NCBI GenBank assembly: GCA_017745115.1
Contig: JAGIAA010000019.1
Span: 1-43,783, forward strand
DNA length: 43,783 bases
Reading direction: 5' to 3'
Source: Sphingobium sp.
GTDB taxonomy: Bacteria > Pseudomonadota > Alphaproteobacteria > Sphingomonadales > Sphingomonadaceae
Below the pieces are notes generated by a model, which saw nothing but the letters and a program-made list of their open reading frames with translations, made no database searches and was not told the DNA's origin. Of this stretch, positions 17,415-24,905 are shown in pieces. Numbering within the stretch: position 1 is the first letter of the stretch; the number at the start of each line of letters is the position of its first letter. Position numbers and translations under genes: made by a program.

Positions 17415-18674
17415 CTAGAGGGCCTTCATCACCAGGCTGGCGTTGGTGCCGCCGAAGCCGAAACTGTTGTTCAGCACGGCCTTCACGCTGCGCGTCTTCG
17501 CCTTGTGGGGCACGAGGTCGATCCCTGCGCAATTCTCGCTCGGATTGTCGAGATTGAGTGTCGGGGGCACGATCTGGTCGCGCAATGCGAGGATGCAGAA
17601 GATCGATTCGACCGCGCCTGCGCCGCCGAGCAAGTGGCCGATCGCCGACTTGGTCGAGGACATGGAAAGGTTGCCGATATCGCTGCCGAACAAACGACGT
17701 ACCGCACCCAGCTCCAGCTCGTCGCCGAGCGGCGTCGATGTGCCATGGGCGTTGATATAGTCGATGTCGGCCAGCGAGAGCCCGGACTTACGCACGGCCA
17801 TCTGCATCGAGCGAAATGCGCCTGAGCCCTCGGGATGCGGCGCCGTCACATGATAGGCGTCGCCCGACAGGCCGTAACCCACGACCTCGCAATAGATTTT
17901 CGCTCCGCGTGCCTTGGCCCGTTCATATTCCTCGAGCACGACGACGCCCGCGCCCTCGCCCATGACGAAGCCGTCGCGGTCCTTGTCCCACGGGCGGCTG
18001 GCGCGCCAAGGCTCGTCGCGGAAGCCGGTCGAAAGCGCGCGGGCCTGACCGAAACCGGCAATGCCGATCGGGCAGACGGTGCTCTCCGCGCCGCCCGCGA
18101 GCATGACATCGGCATCGTCGCGTGCGATCATCGCCGCCGCATCGCCTATCGAGTGCGCACCGGTCGAGCAGGCCGTGACGACCGCGTGATTGGGGCCCAT
18201 CAGGCCATATTTGATCGAAACCTGGCCCGAGATCAGATTGATGAGACGGCCATGCACGAAGTGCGGCGAGACACGCCGGGGACCTTTTTCGGCAAGAACG
18301 AGCGATTCGCTCTCGATGCCAGGGAGGCCGCCGATACCCGATCCGATCGAGCAGCCGGCGCGATAGCGCTCTTCCTCGCTCATGTCGGTGAGACCGGCAT
18401 CTTCGATCGCTTGGCCGGCGGCGTCGATACCGAAGACGATGAAAGGATCGACCTGGCGCTGGACCTTATGATCCACCCGCTTGTTGGCGTCGAAACCATA
18501 TTCATGGTCGGCCGGCTTCACTTCGCAGGCATAGTTGCTCTGGAAGTCGGTCGCATCGAATTTGGTGATCGTCCCTGCGCCCGATTTGGCTGCAAGGATG
18601 TTCGCCCAGCTCGTCTCGACGTCACCGCCCAGCGGCGACACCATGCCCAGACCCGTCACGACGACACGACGCAT
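17415..18674 (-). CDS. fabF: 3-oxoacyl-ACP synthase II (KAS II)
   Basis: FabF condenses malonyl-ACP with acyl-ACP in the elongation cycle. At 419 residues it has normal length, and the Cys-His-His triad is complete: Cys169 in VTACSTGAHS, His309 in INAHGTST and His346 in SAIGHLLGGAG. The N terminus MRRVVVTGLGMVSPLG is typical. The ATG at 18674 has GAGGAGAAG just upstream. It follows acpP after 178 bases containing a hairpin, the same order as in most proteobacteria. Confidence 0.97.
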   Translation of the reverse strand: MRRVVVTGLGMVSPLGGDVETSWANILAAKSGAGTITKFDATDFQSNYACEVKPADHEYGFDANKRVDHKVQRQVDPFIVFGIDAAGQAIEDAGLTDMSEEERYRAGCSIGSGIGGLPGIESESLVLAEKGPRRVSPHFVHGRLINLISGQVSIKYGLMGPNHAVVTACSTGAHSIGDAAAMIARDDADVMLAGGAESTVCPIGIAGFGQARALSTGFRDEPWRASRPWDKDRDGFVMGEGAGVVVLEEYERAKARGAKIYCEVVGYGLSGDAYHVTAPHPEGSGAFRSMQMAVRKSGLSLADIDYINAHGTSTPLGDELELGAVRRLFGSDIGNLSMSSTKSAIGHLLGGAGAVESIFCILALRDQIVPPTLNLDNPSENCAGIDLVPHKAKTRSVKAVLNNSFGFGGTNASLVMKAL

Positions 18675-18795
18675 CAGCTTCTCCTCAATTCCTTACCGCG
18701 CGTATATAGGAACGCTGCGGCCCTCAGACAGAGAAGCGGCCCTCAAGCGACGGGAAAACCCGCATGCCGGAGAGCCGCATCCTGTATGGCTAGCC

Positions 18796-18840
18796 AATAA
18801 ACTGCCGCCGGCAGGGGACGTTCCACATCCCCGCGGCGGC
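18796..18840 (-). terminator. Hairpin between acpP and fabF, possible partial terminator
   Basis: On the minus strand GCCGCCGCGGGGA pairs with TCCCCTGCCGGCGGC around a 9-base loop, followed by AGTTTATT. The stem is strong but the T-run is weak, which fits partial termination that keeps acpP expressed above fabF. That role is inference. Confidence 0.5.
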
Positions 18841-18852
18841 CGAGGCCTGCCC

Positions 18853-19086
18853 TTACTGCTTGCCTTCGATATAATCGATCGCGTCCTTCACGGTCGCAAT
18901 CTTCTCGGCGGCATCGTCCGGAATCTCGACGCCGAACTCTTCTTCGAAGGCCATGACCAGCTCGACGATATCGAGGCTGTCGGCACCCAGATCGTCAATG
19001 AAGCTGGCATCCTCGGTGACCTTGTCGGCCTCGACTCCGAGGTGCTCGACAACGATCTTCTTCACGCGGTCTGCGGTCTCACTCAT
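18853..19086 (-). CDS. acpP: Acyl carrier protein
   Basis: This small acidic carrier of 77 residues holds growing acyl chains on a 4'-phosphopantetheine attached to Ser37 in the motif [12 protein letters not shown]. Sequence and length are fully typical ([18 protein letters not shown] at the N terminus). The ATG at 19086 has AAGGGA upstream. It lies between a frameshifted secreted-protein gene and fabF; in many relatives fabG would be the direct upstream neighbour. Confidence 0.98.
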   Translation of the reverse strand: MSETADRVKKIVVEHLGVEADKVTEDASFIDDLGADSLDIVELVMAFEEEFGVEIPDDAAEKIATVKDAIDYIEGKQ

Positions 19087-19184
19087 GCTCGGTCCCTTGT
19101 TATGGAGTGATGCAATTTCTAGCTCGGTCCTGCCCTAGTGCGATGGGGCGTGGGTGGCAAGAGGCTAAGCACCCCCTGCCCGGC

Positions 19185-19744
19185 TCACTGTGTCTTGAAG
19201 TCCTGGCGGTAAACGGACGTATTGGCATAAGCGGACATATATTCGCCGATCACAACGCCATTGTTGTTCGACATCTGGTCACTGGTGAGGACCTTTTCGC
19301 TCAGGAGCTTGGCGACGAGTTCGGTGATGGTTTCCTTGTCCATGTCACCATTGGCCGCACGGCGCGCCTTGTCCGCTCCGACTCCGTCCATGAAGGATTT
19401 GAGGGCGGCAGCGAGCGCCGTGGCGGGCAGCGATTTGGCGGTCATTTCCTTCTGGAGACCCGCCACCAAATCTCGCCCAGCAGGACACGTGTTGCGCTTT
19501 CGGTGGCCTGTCCCGACCATTTGTTGGTCTGCACGCAGGCTTGGATCTCCGACATACGCAATCCCAAGAGCGCCTGGCCGATGTTGCTGCCCTTGCGATA
19601 GGCTTCGAACACGGCGGCATCGACGGCGTCGCTCCTGGCTGTCAGGATGCATTCGAGATGATCGGCGGCCTGTGCCGGCGCCGGCAACAGCGCTGCACCG
19701 AGCGCCAGCGCGGTGCTCGCCCATAGAGTTCTAAGCATCGTCAT
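19185..19744 (-). pseudogene. Secreted protein gene of unknown function, broken by one frameshift
   Basis: Two frames make one protein. The N-terminal part (19744 down to about 19470) has a signal peptide ending PAPAQA, then helical sequence to TRVLLGEI. The C-terminal part (about 19470 down to 19185) runs LVAGLQKEMTAKSL to the end QDFKTQ. They join if one T is restored in the TTT run at 19470-19468 (minus strand), giving about 186 residues. Each frame is open right up to the junction, and the upstream frame stops soon after. So this is either a recent single-base deletion or a homopolymer sequencing error. I recognise no family. It separates fabG from acpP. Confidence 0.65.
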
Positions 19745-19766
19745 TCTCCCCCAACATGCCGATGGG

Positions 19767-20507
19767 TCAGATCATGGCCATGCCGCCATTGACGTGCAAG
19801 GTCTGGCCGGTGACGTAGCCCGCTTCCTTCGAAGCGAGATAGACCACGGCAGCGCCAATATCGGCGCCTTCACCAAGCGCGCCGGCGGGAATACGCCCGA
19901 GAATGGCGTCTTTCTGGGCATCGTTGAGCGCGTCAGTCATGGGCGAGCGAATGAAGCCCGGCGCAACGCAGTTCACCGTGATGCCACGGCTCGCCAGTTC
20001 CTGGGCCAGGCTTTTGCTCATGCCGATGAGGCCGGCCTTGGACGCCGCGTAATTTGCCTGGCCGGGATTGCCGGTCACGCCGACCACCGACGTGATCGAA
20101 ACGATCCGGCCGAAGCGCGCCTTCATCATCGTCTTGGACGCGGCGCGGATCAGGCGGAAGGCTGCCTCGAGATTGATGCGCAGCACGGCATCCCAGTCCT
20201 CGTCCTTCATACGCAGGATGAGACCGTCCCGCGTGACGCCGGCATTGTTCACGAGAATGTCGAGCTTGCCGCCAAGCGCTTCAGTGGCCTGCGGCACGAG
20301 CGCGTCGACCGCCGCGCTGTCGCCCAGATCGCAGGGCACGCAGACATGGTCGCCGCCGAGCGTCTTCGCGAAGGCCTCCAGCTTCTCGACATTGCTACCG
20401 GAGAGCGCGAGCCGGGCACCCTGCTCTGCCAGCGCCTGCGCAACAGCGGAACCGATGCCGCCGCTCGCGCCGGTCACCAGCGCCGTCATTCCGGAAAGAT
20501 CGAACAT
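19767..20507 (-). CDS. fabG: 3-oxoacyl-ACP reductase
   Basis: This NADPH-dependent SDR of 246 residues reduces 3-oxoacyl-ACP in fatty-acid elongation. It has the nucleotide motif TGASGGIG (12-19), NNAG (87-90) and the catalytic Ser140, Tyr153 and Lys157 (YAASK). The ending HVNGGMAMI is the classic FabG C terminus. The start at 20507 lies 18 bases after the fabD stop with AGAGG upstream, so fabD-fabG are co-transcribed. Confidence 0.96.
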   Translation of the reverse strand: MFDLSGMTALVTGASGGIGSAVAQALAEQGARLALSGSNVEKLEAFAKTLGGDHVCVPCDLGDSAAVDALVPQATEALGGKLDILVNNAGVTRDGLILRMKDEDWDAVLRINLEAAFRLIRAASKTMMKARFGRIVSITSVVGVTGNPGQANYAASKAGLIGMSKSLAQELASRGITVNCVAPGFIRSPMTDALNDAQKDAILGRIPAGALGEGADIGAAVVYLASKEAGYVTGQTLHVNGGMAMI

Positions 20508-20525
20508 GCCTCTTATCCTCTCGAT

Positions 20526-21461
20526 TCAGATGCTGCCGAGCAGCGCTTCGATATCGTCCATGGTGATGATGCTCGACACAACGGCATCCGGCGCGGTGCG
20601 CTTGACCATCGGGCCGACGACTTTCCCGCCGAACTCGACGAAGTCGGTGATGCCGGCATCCCACATCGCAGTGATGCTTTCGCGCCAGCGGACGCGCCCG
20701 GTCACTTGCTTGACAAGCAGGTCCTTGATCGTCGCGGCGTCGGTGACGGGCGCGGCGGTCACGTTGGCATAGACCTGCAGGAAGGCGCCGGGCGACTGGG
20801 TCGCGGCGAGCGCCTCCGCCATGGCATCCGCGGCAGGCTGCATGAGCGGGCAATGGAACGGCGCGGAAACGGCGAGCAGGACGCCGCGCTTGATCTCGAA
20901 ATCCTTGACCATCTCCACGGCGCGCTCGATTGCAGCCTTCTGGCCGGAAATGACGACCTGGCCGGGATCATTGTCGTTGGCGACGGTGCAGACCTCGCCC
21001 TGCGCCGCGGCGGCGGCCAAAGCTTCGGCCTTGGCGATGTCGGCGCCGAGCAAGGCCGCCATGGCGCCCTCGCCGACCGGAACGGCCGCTTGCATCGACC
21101 GGCCGCGCAGCTTCAGCAGCTTGGCGGTCGTTGCCAGGTCGTACGCGCCAACAGCGCAGAGCGCCGAATATTCGCCCAGGCTATGCCCCGCGACGGCAAT
21201 GGCCTTGTCGCGGATCGAGATGCCGCCTTCCTTCTCGAGCACGCGCAGGACCGCGAGCGCATGGGCCATGATCGCCGGCTGGGCGTTTTCAGTGAGCATG
21301 AGGTCGGACTCGGGCCCCTCACTCATCAGGCGGAAGAGATTCTGCCCCAGCGCCTCGTCGACCTCGCCGAAAACCTCGCGTGCAACCGGCGATGCGGCGG
21401 CGAGTGCGGACCCCATGCCAACCGAATGGCTGCCCTGGCCGGGAAAGATGAAAGCGCGCAT
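20526..21461 (-). CDS. fabD: Malonyl-CoA:ACP transacylase
   Basis: FabD loads malonate onto ACP. The protein has 311 residues with the acyltransferase nucleophile Ser94 in GHSLGEYSAL, the partner His203 in SAPFHCPLM, and the N-terminal FIFPGQGSHSVGMG. Arg119 lies in the expected LRGRSMQ segment. The frame is open far upstream, but the family N terminus MRAFIFPGQG fixes the start at 21461. It is the first gene of the leftward fab cluster and diverges from rpsF. Confidence 0.96.
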   Translation of the reverse strand: MRAFIFPGQGSHSVGMGSALAAASPVAREVFGEVDEALGQNLFRLMSEGPESDLMLTENAQPAIMAHALAVLRVLEKEGGISIRDKAIAVAGHSLGEYSALCAVGAYDLATTAKLLKLRGRSMQAAVPVGEGAMAALLGADIAKAEALAAAAAQGEVCTVANDNDPGQVVISGQKAAIERAVEMVKDFEIKRGVLLAVSAPFHCPLMQPAADAMAEALAATQSPGAFLQVYANVTAAPVTDAATIKDLLVKQVTGRVRWRESITAMWDAGITDFVEFGGKVVGPMVKRTAPDAVVSSIITMDDIEALLGSI

Positions 21462-21690
21462 GGCGACATGTCCCTTGTTCTTGAAAGGCCCGCGAACTAG
21501 TCCGCATTGGGCAAGCAGGCAAGTTTGAAGCTGTTGCCCGTCCACGAGGACGATCGGCACCAGCCCGCTCCGTTTAGGTGATACCGGAACAAGAACGCTG
21601 CGCCCCTTGCATTTCCCGCCATATTCGGTCATAGGCGCGCCCTTCGCGGGGTGAAGCCATGCTTTGCCGCGCGATTTTAATTGAGACGAT

Positions 21691-21735
21691 AGCCGGAGGG
21701 GTGGTGCGCATGGGGCGCCCATCAGCAATCGGCCA
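21691..21735 (+). promoter_or_regulatory. Structured 5' leader of rpsF, possible S6:S18-type autoregulatory element
   Basis: Just upstream of rpsF, ATGGG-GCG-CCCAT (21710-21722) forms a perfect 5-bp hairpin, itself enclosed by GCCG (21692) and CGGC (21730). Many bacteria regulate rpsF operons through an S6:S18-binding leader with a hairpin and a CCG bulge. The position fits, but I cannot show that the conserved bulge is present. Confidence 0.3.
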
Positions 21736-21754
21736 AAGACAGGAACGCAGAACC

Positions 21755-22192
21755 ATGCCGCTTTACGAGCATGTCTTTCTCGCGCGTCAGGATCTGGCTC
21801 AGGCCCAGGTCGACGTGCTGGCGGAAACCGCCACCAAGATCGTTGAGTCCCAGCAGGGCAAGGTGACCAAGGTCGAGAGCTGGGGTCTCCGCAACCTCGC
21901 ATACAAGATCGCGAAGAACCGCAAGGCGCACTACGTGCTCCTCAACATCGACGCGCCCGCCGGCACCGTTGCCGAGCTGGAGCGCCAGACCGCGATCAAC
22001 GAAGACGTCATCCGCTACATGACCGTTCGCGTCGATGAGCTGGAAGGCGGCCCGTCCGTGATCATGCGCAAGAGCGACCGTGGTGAACGCGGCGATCGTG
22101 GCGACCGCGGTGACCGTGGTCCGCGCGGCCCCCGTGGCGACCGTGAAGATCGTGGCCCGCGCCGCGACCGCGACGAAGCCTACGGCGAATAA
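21755..22192 (+). CDS. rpsF: 30S ribosomal protein S6
   Basis: The first 100 residues are ordinary S6 ([51 protein letters not shown]). Residues 109-143 form a highly charged tail built from RGD, RGP and RGE triplets, encoded by near-perfect 9-base tandem repeats at about 22079-22165. S6 binds S18 in the 30S platform. Such tails can be targets of RimK-type glutamylation in some bacteria, but this one ends GE after a Tyr-Gly and that is not established here. The start at 21755 is fixed by family similarity. Confidence 0.96.
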   Translation: MPLYEHVFLARQDLAQAQVDVLAETATKIVESQQGKVTKVESWGLRNLAYKIAKNRKAHYVLLNIDAPAGTVAELERQTAINEDVIRYMTVRVDELEGGPSVIMRKSDRGERGDRGDRGDRGPRGPRGDREDRGPRRDRDEAYGE

Positions 22193-22204
22193 GGAGACAT
22201 ACAC

Positions 22205-22429
22205 ATGGCACGCCCATTTTTCCGCCGCCGCAAGAGCTGCCCCTTCGCCGCCAAGGATGCGCCGAAGATCGACTATAAGGACGTCCGTCTGCTTCAGGGT
22301 TTCGTCTCTGAGCGCGGCAAGATCGTCCCGTCGCGCATCACCGCCGTCTCCGCCAAGAAGCAGCGCGAGCTCGGCCAGGCCATCAAGCGCGCCCGTCATC
22401 TGGGCCTGCTGCCCTACATCGTGAAGTAA
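22205..22429 (+). CDS. rpsR: 30S ribosomal protein S18
   Basis: This S18 of 74 residues has [10 protein letters not shown] at the N terminus and the conserved [20 protein letters not shown] and RRAR-like helix ([15 protein letters not shown]). It is the S6 partner in the 30S platform. It starts 12 bases after rpsF with AAGGAG, and is followed by rplI after 12 bases, forming one operon. Confidence 0.97.
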   Translation: MARPFFRRRKSCPFAAKDAPKIDYKDVRLLQGFVSERGKIVPSRITAVSAKKQRELGQAIKRARHLGLLPYIVK

Positions 22430-22441
22430 GGAGCGACCGAC

Positions 22442-23053
22442 ATGGAAATCATCCTGCTCGAGCGCATCGAGAAGCTGGGCGCCATTGGTGACGTCGTGAC
22501 CGTCAAGGACGGCTACGCGCGCAACTACCTGCTGCCCAACAAGAAGGCGCTTCGTTCGAACAACGCCAACCGTGCGGTGTTCGAAGCCAATCGCGCCAAG
22601 ATCGAAGCCGACAACGCCGCTCGCCGCGGCGACGCCGAGGCCGCTTCCAAGTCGGTCGACGGTGCACAGGTCGTCCTCATCCGCCAGTCGTCGAACAGCG
22701 GCCAGCTTTACGGCTCGGTCTCGGTCCGCGACGTCGTCGAGGCCCTGCACGAGGCCGGCCACAAGATCGTCACCAAGGCGATGATCGTGCTCGAACGCCC
22801 GATCAAGACGCTCGGCCTGTTCGACGTGAAGGTGTCGCTGCACCCCGAGGTTGCGGTCAACATCCAGGTCAACGTGGCGCGTTCGCCTGAAGAGGCAGAC
22901 CTGCAGAAGGCCGGCGTCAACGTGATGACCGACATGTTCGAGAAGGACGAGACGGGCTTCACCGAGGAATATGATCCCAATGCGGAGCCCGGCGAGATCG
23001 CCGGCGAGCCGGCTGCCGAAGCCGCTCCGGCCGAGGACGCCGAAGAGGCCTAA
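22442..23053 (+). CDS. rplI: 50S ribosomal protein L9
   Basis: The N domain is typical of L9 (MEIILLERIEKLGAIGDVV, VKDGYARNYLLPNKKA), followed by the connecting helix and C domain ending near residue 153. A further 50-residue acidic tail rich in Glu, Ala and Pro makes the protein 203 residues, against about 150 in E. coli; alphaproteobacteria often have such tails. The ribosome site is AAGGAGCGACC before ATG 22442. It is the last gene before the terminator at 23087. Confidence 0.96.
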   Translation: MEIILLERIEKLGAIGDVVTVKDGYARNYLLPNKKALRSNNANRAVFEANRAKIEADNAARRGDAEAASKSVDGAQVVLIRQSSNSGQLYGSVSVRDVVEALHEAGHKIVTKAMIVLERPIKTLGLFDVKVSLHPEVAVNIQVNVARSPEEADLQKAGVNVMTDMFEKDETGFTEEYDPNAEPGEIAGEPAAEAAPAEDAEEA

Positions 23054-23086
23054 GTCCCGGATCATCGAACATAAGGTTCGAGAGAG

Positions 23087-23120
23087 CCCCGCGGAACTTC
23101 GGTTTCGCGGGGGTTTTCTT
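23087..23120 (+). terminator. Intrinsic terminator of the rpsF-rpsR-rplI operon
   Basis: CCCCGCGGAAC (23087-23097) pairs with GTTTCGCGGGG across a TTCG tetraloop, giving an 11-bp stem with one G:U. TTTTCTTT follows. It begins 33 bases past the rplI stop, a textbook rho-independent terminator. Confidence 0.93.
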
Positions 23121-23163
23121 TGCTGGACGTTCCTCGCCCCAGAATGGGGAGAGGATAAGGGTG

Positions 23164-23943
23164 TCACTCGCCCGCCATGTGCACGAAATCCCGCTCGTAG
23201 CTCTTCATGTAGGCGCCGCCGTCGACAATGATCGTCTGGCCGGTCACGGCCTTGGCGTTGGCGAGGTAGAGGACGGCTTCACTCACATCCTCAGGCGTCG
23301 GCAGCACGCCCAAGGGCGCGATGGCGGCAAGGCGCCCGAGTTGCTCGGGCGTGTAATCATAGGTCGCCAGCGTCAGACCCGGGGACACCGCATTGACGCG
23401 GATATTCGGTGCCAGCGTACGCGCGGCGATGCGCGTGAACTCGGCGAGGCCGGCCTTGCCGAGCGTGTAGGCGAGCTGGTCGCCGTGCGGCTGAGCGAGG
23501 CGCTGGTCGAGGATATTCACGACACACGCGTTCCGGTCTGCAGGGCGCTCCGCAGCCGCAAATGCCTGGGTGAGAAGCACGGGCGCAGAGGTGTTCACGC
23601 GATAATAGGCCGCCAGTTCGGCCTCGGTGACAGTGGAAATATCGCTCTCCCCAAACAGGGATGCGCTGTTCACCAGCAGGTCCGGCGGGCGACCGAAATG
23701 GGCGATGACGTCCGGCAGGAGTCGTTCGGCCGTGCCGGGCTCCAGGAAATCCGCGACGAATCCATGCCAGTCGACCCCCGTCTCGGCGAGGCGTTCATTG
23801 AGAAAGCGATGCGGGATCGCGTCGTGCCGTCCGTGAATCGCCAGGGTGTATCCGGCACGGGCGAGGTGCATGGCGATGCGGGCGCCGAGGCGGCGATGGC
23901 CGCCGGTCACCAGTGCGAGCGGTGCAATGCCCCCCTGCACCAT
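23164..23943 (-). CDS. SDR-family pteridine reductase (FolM/PTR1-like)
   Basis: This SDR of 259 residues has the nucleotide motif TGGHRRLG (13-20), the TGX3RXG form typical of pteridine reductases instead of the usual TGXXXGXG. The catalytic set is Asp146-Tyr159-Lys163: an Asp in place of the usual Ser, 13 residues before Tyr as in PTR1. It starts four bases after the folE stop, so both are one operon; a dihydrobiopterin, dihydromonapterin or dihydrofolate reductase role follows from motifs plus context. The C-terminal 15 residues extend past the usual SDR end. Confidence 0.8.
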   Translation of the reverse strand: MVQGGIAPLALVTGGHRRLGARIAMHLARAGYTLAIHGRHDAIPHRFLNERLAETGVDWHGFVADFLEPGTAERLLPDVIAHFGRPPDLLVNSASLFGESDISTVTEAELAAYYRVNTSAPVLLTQAFAAAERPADRNACVVNILDQRLAQPHGDQLAYTLGKAGLAEFTRIAARTLAPNIRVNAVSPGLTLATYDYTPEQLGRLAAIAPLGVLPTPEDVSEAVLYLANAKAVTGQTIIVDGGAYMKSYERDFVHMAGE

Positions 23944-23947
23944 CCAC

Positions 23948-24562
23948 TTAAACGCCCATCAAACGAAGGACTTCCTCGCGGCTCTTCTCATCGCGCTTGA
24001 ACACGCCCATCATGCGACTGGTCATCATATCGGTACCGTGCGTGCGCACACCGCGGCCGGTCATGCAGCCATGAGTGGCCTTGATGACCACGGCCACGCC
24101 GAGCGGTTTCAGATTTTCCCAGATGCAGTCGGCGACCTGCGCCGTCAGGCGCTCCTGCACCTGCAGCCTGCGGGCAAAGGCCTCGAGCACGCGGGCGAGC
24201 TTGGAAATGCCGACGACATAATCGCCCGGCAGATAGGCGATATGCGCCTTGCCGATGATCGGCGCCATGTGATGCTCGCAATGCGATTGGAACGGAATGT
24301 CCTTCAGCAGCACGATCTCATCGTAGCCGCCTACCTCATGGAAGATACGCGAGAGATGATAGGCCGGATCGTCGCCATAGCCCTCGCAATATTCCTTCCA
24401 GGCGCGCGCGACGCGCTTGGGGGTTTCGATGAGGCCCTCGCGTTCCGGATCATCGCCCGCCCAGCGGATGAGCACTCGAATGGCTTCCATGACGTCCTCG
24501 GGGACGTCGATCTTGGCCGGTCGTGGAACGATCGCATGATCGGGCTCATCGAGTGTGGACAT
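23948..24562 (-). CDS. folE: GTP cyclohydrolase I
   Basis: FolE converts GTP to dihydroneopterin triphosphate, the first step to folate and pterins. The protein has 204 residues, with zinc ligands Cys95 and His98 in SHCEHHMAP and Cys166 in HGCMTGRGV. QERLTAQVAD and the ending FKRDEKSREEVLRLM are typical. The N-terminal 15 residues are variable. The ATG at 24562 is preceded by GGGACGGAGAT. Confidence 0.96.
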   Translation of the reverse strand: MSTLDEPDHAIVPRPAKIDVPEDVMEAIRVLIRWAGDDPEREGLIETPKRVARAWKEYCEGYGDDPAYHLSRIFHEVGGYDEIVLLKDIPFQSHCEHHMAPIIGKAHIAYLPGDYVVGISKLARVLEAFARRLQVQERLTAQVADCIWENLKPLGVAVVIKATHGCMTGRGVRTHGTDMMTSRMMGVFKRDEKSREEVLRLMGV

Positions 24563-24905
24563 CTATCTCCGTCCCAAAAAGTCTGCAGGCCCGCCGTCCG
24601 CACGCCCTTGCTGGGGCGAGATAAGGCCTGTCCGCCCCGCACGCAACCAAGCGTCGCTTGGCTATGGCCTAGCCGCGCCATCAATGAGTGTAGATGCGCT
24701 TTCCCAGCTAATACTGTCATCCTGAACTCGGTTCGGCATCCACCATGCACGGTGGCGTGAGATGGATGCCGAAACAAGTTCAGCTTGGCGGAGCGAGGAG
24801 TTGCCGTTCACGTCAACTTGCCCTTGCCCCCTGCCCCAACGAAGCCGATAATGAAAGGCAAGCCGGCGCCTTCCCCCAACGCGCGACCCGGTCGGAGAGC
24901 ATGCG
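24563..24905. other. Divergent intergenic region, folE to thiolase
   Basis: This 343-base gap contains the folE ribosome site on the left and a family 3 inverted repeat at 24715-24790. I see no convincing promoter pair, RNA gene or small gene. GCTTGG-type short dyads around 24650-24663 (CCAAGCGTCGCTTGG) may be an operator but are weak. Confidence 0.5.
24715..24790. repeat. Inverted repeat, family 3, second copy
   Basis: The left arm TGTCATCCTGAACTCGGTTC (from 24715) is nearly identical to the reverse complement of the arm ending at 4853. The right arm GGATGCCGAAACAAGTTCAG follows a central hairpin CACCATGCACGGTG. It lies between divergent folE and the thiolase gene. Confidence 0.75.

Noticed and set aside
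19713..21500. 595-codon plus-strand frame opposite fabG and fabD
   Set aside because: Antisense shadow of two genes with complete catalytic motifs; composition is Arg/His/Asp-rich with no recognisable fold.
22079..22165. CRISPR-like or minisatellite array
   Set aside because: The 9-base repeats are in frame within rpsF and encode RGD/RGP triplets; there are no spacers.
21722..23167. 481-codon minus-strand frame opposite rpsF-rpsR-rplI
   Set aside because: It covers three certain ribosomal genes on the other strand; its sequence is low-complexity Val/Asp/Leu/His without any domain, as expected for the complement of high-GC genes.
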